From NCBI GenBank assembly GCA_017354065.1, contig JAFMRN010000129.1, positions 1 to 6,830 of the forward strand: DNA of 6,830 nucleotides, in the 5' to 3' direction. The position numbers and the translations under genes are program-made. The DNA is from Solirubrobacterales bacterium. Lineage in GTDB: Bacteria; Actinomycetota; Thermoleophilia; Solirubrobacterales; Solirubrobacteraceae. A model generated the notes under the pieces. It saw only the letters and a program-made list of their open reading frames with translations, had not been told where the DNA came from and did no database searches. Positions 4,624-6,830 of this stretch are shown here, in pieces. How positions within the stretch are numbered: position 1 is the first letter of the stretch; the number at the start of each line of letters is the position of its first letter.

Positions 4624-6053
4624 GACTGGTCCTGCTGCTGGCCTGCGTCGCCCAATACATGCTGCTGATCGACGACACGATCACGAACGTCGCGTTGCCG
4701 ACGATCGCTCAGCACCTGCACTTCTCTGAGGCGCAGCTGAGCTGGGTCGTGAACGCCTATCTGCTCACGTTCGGAGGCCTGCTGCTGGTCGGCGGCCGCC
4801 TGGCTGACCGGTTCGGCCCGCGGCGGATGTTCGCCCTCAGCCTGGCCGGGTTCGGCGCCGCCTCTGCGCTCTCAGGTCTGGCGCCAAGTTCGACCTTCCT
4901 TGTCGCCGCCCGCGCGGGACAGGGGGTCTGCGGAGCGCTGTTGTCCCCGGCGGCGTTGGCGCTGCTGCTGGCCGCTTCCCCTGAGGGACCGGCGCGCCGT
5001 CGGGCGCTGGCGACCTGGGCGGGCCTGATCGGACTGGGCGCGACGACGGGCCTGGTCGCCGGCGGCGCGATAGTCCAGCTGGTCAGCTGGCGCTGGATCT
5101 TCTTCATCAACATCCCCATTGCGCTGCTTGCGCTCGCGGCAATCCCGCGCGTGATGGCGCCGGACCGGCAGACGGGCAGACGTCAGCTCCCGAACGTGGC
5201 CGGCGCCGGGCTGGCGACGCTCGGGCTGCTGGTGCTGGTCTACACCGTGGTTGAAACGGATACGCACGCCTGGACGTCCGCATGGACCATCGTCGGCCTG
5301 GCCGTGGCTGCACTGCTGGGAATCAGCTTCGGGATCTCCGAGCGCCTGTCCCAGTCGCCGCTGTTGCCCCCGGAGCTGCTCGCGCGCGGACGCGCGATGC
5401 GCGCCGACCTGATGGTGTTCCTCGGCGCCGCGGGCCTGCTGGCGATGTTCTTCTTCCAGACGCTGTACCTGCAACGGACGCTCGGTTTCGGAGCGCTGCG
5501 CACCGGCCTGTCGTTCCTGCCCTTCAGCCTGTGCATGGGGATCGCCTCTGGCGCCATGGGCCGCCTGCCCCAGCGCATAGACGTGCGGATTCCGATTTTC
5601 GTCGGGTTCGTGTTCGCCGCGGTCGGCCTGTGGTTGATGTCGCGGCTCACCCCAGGCAGCGACTACTGGTCAGCGGACCTGCCGTACCTCGCGATCACCG
5701 GCCTCGGCCTGGGGCTCGCCTTGGTGCCGACGATGGGCGTCGCGACCGGCGACAGCGAGGAGCGCGATGGCGGCCTCGCCTCCGGTCTGATGACGACCGC
5801 CCAGCAGGTTGGTGGCGCACTGGGAATCGCGGCGCTGACCACCGTCGCGACGACCCGCACCCACCACGCGCTGGCCGCCGGGACGCACCCGGCGGCCGCG
5901 CTCAGCCATGGGTTCTCCGGCGCCTTTGTGCTGGAGGCCGTGATAGTCGCGGTCCCGGGGCTGCTCGGCCTGGTGCTGCTTGCTCCCCAGCGCAGCACCA
6001 GCGTCCCCGCGGATGGAACCTATGCAGACAGTAATCTTCCTTTGTGGCCCTGA
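4614..6053 (+). CDS. MFS drug exporter, DHA2 (EmrB/QacA) family
   Basis: This is a proton-driven inner-membrane efflux pump of 479 residues, with about 14 helices expected for the family. Signatures seen are LLIDDTITNVALPTI in helix 1 (about 17-31, motif D1), motif A GGRLADRFGPRR after helix 2 (60-71), and the helix 5 antiporter motif C region (about 139-160, GLGATTGLVAGGAIV) followed by SWRWIFFINIP. These mark a drug:H+ antiporter; the substrate cannot be told. The frame is open far upstream, but ATG 4614 is chosen because it begins with the helix 1 region and abuts the operator. No good Shine-Dalgarno precedes it, only GAAG ten bases away. The divergent TetR gene is its presumed repressor. 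Its last ten bases overlap the vapB start. Confidence 0.93.
   Translation: MEKRLVLLLACVAQYMLLIDDTITNVALPTIAQHLHFSEAQLSWVVNAYLLTFGGLLLVGGRLADRFGPRRMFALSLAGFGAASALSGLAPSSTFLVAARAGQGVCGALLSPAALALLLAASPEGPARRRALATWAGLIGLGATTGLVAGGAIVQLVSWRWIFFINIPIALLALAAIPRVMAPDRQTGRRQLPNVAGAGLATLGLLVLVYTVVETDTHAWTSAWTIVGLAVAALLGISFGISERLSQSPLLPPELLARGRAMRADLMVFLGAAGLLAMFFFQTLYLQRTLGFGALRTGLSFLPFSLCMGIASGAMGRLPQRIDVRIPIFVGFVFAAVGLWLMSRLTPGSDYWSADLPYLAITGLGLGLALVPTMGVATGDSEERDGGLASGLMTTAQQVGGALGIAALTTVATTRTHHALAAGTHPAAALSHGFSGAFVLEAVIVAVPGLLGLVLLAPQRSTSVPADGTYADSNLPLWP
6032..6037 (+). promoter_or_regulatory. Candidate -10 box (TAATCT) for vapB-vapC
   Basis: TAATCT lies 12 to 7 bases before GTG 6044, the usual position for a leaderless actinobacterial promoter. 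No Shine-Dalgarno precedes that GTG. No good -35 is visible. It lies inside the end of the MFS gene and would give the toxin-antitoxin pair its own transcript. Confidence 0.35.
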
Positions 6054-6292
6054 ACATCAAGGATCCGGACACCGACCGCCTCGCACGCGAACTCGCGGAG
6101 CTGTCCGGGACGCCGATCACTACTGCCGTGCGAGTCGCGATCGAGGAGCGGCTCGCGGTGCTGCGTGCCCGCGCCAAGGCGACCCCGCCCGAGCTGGATG
6201 AGATCATCACCCGCGGTCGCGCAAGGGCGGTCCTGGACACGCGCCCGGAAGACGCGATCCTCGGCTACGACCAGAGCGGCATCCCTGCGTGA
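6044..6292 (+). CDS. vapB: VapB-type antitoxin (ribbon-helix-helix, Rv0623-like)
   Basis: This is the 82-residue antitoxin of a type II toxin-antitoxin pair. It would bind its own promoter as a dimer and cover the VapC active site. The N-terminal MALNIKDPDTDRLARELAELSG is the strand-helix start of the Rv0623-type VapB family, followed by TTAVRVAIEERL. The C-terminal tail RPEDAILGYDQSGIP matches the family's toxin-wrapping end. The GTG at 6044 is chosen because it gives this conserved N-terminus; it overlaps the MFS stop by ten bases. The stop overlaps the vapC GTG by four bases (GTGA, 6289-6292), the usual coupling. The antitoxin looks full length and intact although its partner is not. Confidence 0.88.
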   Translation: MALNIKDPDTDRLARELAELSGTPITTAVRVAIEERLAVLRARAKATPPELDEIITRGRARAVLDTRPEDAILGYDQSGIPA

Positions 6293-6513
6293 TCGCCGCC
6301 GACACGTCCGCGCTGGTTGCGGTTGTCCTCGGCGAACCCGACGCTGAGCGCTTCCTCACCGCGCTGCGGTCTGACCCCGTGGCGCTCTGCGCCGTGTCAT
6401 TCACCGAGGCCTCAATCGTCGTCGAGGCACGGCAGGGCGCCGATGCCGGCCGTGACCTGCCGCTGCGGTTCAAAGGCGACGACTTCACCCAAACAGATCT
6501 GCGCGCCGTCTGA
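6289..6513 (+). pseudogene. vapC: VapC toxin (PIN domain) with internal in-frame deletion, probably inactive
   Basis: VapC toxins are PIN-domain ribonucleases of about 125-135 residues; this frame has only 74. Residues 1-50 (MIAADTSALVAVVLGEPDAE ... FTEASIVVEARQG) match the normal N-terminal half with acidic residues D5 and E40. Residues 58-70 (PLRFKGDDFTQTD) match the normal C-terminal end, which usually reads 'PLLFKGDDFxxTD'. The roughly 55 residues between, including the 'FGDCxxYALA' helix with the third metal-binding Asp, are missing without a frame change. Without that residue and the central fold, RNA cleavage is unlikely, though VapB binding or autoregulation might survive. The start is GTG 6289 inside the vapB stop. 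The last 29 bases overlap the convergent methyltransferase gene. It could still be expressed as a short protein; the deletion reading rests on family knowledge. Confidence 0.8.
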
Positions 6514-6830
6514 TTTGCACGTACCAGCGACCCGCAGCAGTCCACTCCTTGGTGACGGCCATGCCGGCTTCCGCCGCCAGCTCGCAGACGTTTGAAGCGG
6601 ACACGCACGCCCAGGGGAACCAAGCGCTGCAGACCGCGCCGGCGCAGATCCGCGCGGCGCTGACATCGGTCCTGGTACCGGGAGGGTCGACCTCGGCCAG
6701 CACCACACCGGTGGGGTGGAGCAGCTGAGCCAGGCGGCGCAGCAGGCGCACGGGGTCACCGCCGATCCCGATGTTGCCGTCCAGCAGCAGCGCCGTCTGC
6801 CAGCTCCCGGGAAGCTCGCCGAACACGTCG
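6485..6830 (-). CDS. SAM-dependent methyltransferase, C-terminal part, 5' end beyond window
   Basis: The reading frame enters from the right edge and stops at 6487-6485, giving about 115 C-terminal residues. They match the second half of a class I methyltransferase: LLLDGNIGIGGDP (post-SAM-pocket strand and turn), a helix VRLLRRLAQLL, then the strand LHPTGVVLAEVDPPG. C-terminal strands around WFPWACVSASNVCELAAEAGM and WYVQIRRRADLFG finish the fold. A GTG at 6826 could be read as a start, but the preceding frame is open and the SAM-binding half is missing, so the true start is outside the window. The substrate cannot be told. Its 3' end overlaps the 3' end of vapC by 29 bases in opposite direction, with no terminator between. 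Confidence 0.75.
   Translation of the reverse strand, partial: DVFGELPGSWQTALLLDGNIGIGGDPVRLLRRLAQLLHPTGVVLAEVDPPGTRTDVSAARICAGAVCSAWFPWACVSASNVCELAAEAGMAVTKEWTAAGRWYVQIRRRADLFG

Noticed and set aside
4595..4684. Thirty-residue N-terminal extension of the TetR protein.
   Set aside because: It would run through the operator and into the MFS gene. ATG 4594 gives a normal TetR N-terminus.
1..6830. CRISPR array, transposon ends, prophage or integrase genes.
   Set aside because: No regularly spaced repeats, transposase or recombinase motifs were seen anywhere in the window.

Overview
The window is high-GC DNA of a free-living bacterium. Leaderless-looking starts, GTG starts, the VapB/VapC protein style and serine tRNAs without an encoded CCA all fit Actinomycetota. 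Thermoleophilia/Solirubrobacterales is my best guess, but only an inference. There is no transposase, integrase, CRISPR array or phage gene. This is mostly ordinary chromosome with short gaps, plus a toxin-antitoxin pair near the right end.

Layout, left to right. (1) The C-terminal end of a probable universal stress protein, then a small one-helix membrane protein with four cysteines. (2) A 155-base gap able to fold into several hairpins leads into an ammonium transporter gene (amt), followed by a very strong hairpin. (3) A small zinc-ribbon-like protein on the minus strand diverges, across 25 bases, from a membrane fatty-acid hydroxylase/sterol desaturase family gene. (4) tRNA-Ser(GCU) sits 13 bases behind the hydroxylase stop and is separated by a convergent hairpin from a glutathione-peroxidase-family gene on the minus strand. 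A second serine tRNA, tRNA-Ser(UGA), diverges from that peroxidase. (5) A TetR repressor gene and a drug-exporter-type MFS gene diverge across 19 bases. The gap and both start codons lie inside a 39-base near-perfect inverted repeat, the obvious operator. (6) A vapB-vapC toxin-antitoxin pair overlaps the end of the MFS gene. vapC lacks about 55 residues from the middle of its PIN domain and is probably a dead toxin. (7) The C-terminal part of a SAM-dependent methyltransferase on the minus strand overlaps the 3' end of vapC and runs off the right edge.

The best-supported functional unit is the TetR/MFS pair: a ligand-responsive repressor controlling itself and an efflux pump through one shared site. 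The other genes look like independent units (ammonium uptake, lipid hydroxylation, peroxide defence, two tRNAs). No clearly new multi-gene system is evident. The most unusual points are the operator that dictates the first three codons of both divergent genes and the internally deleted vapC.
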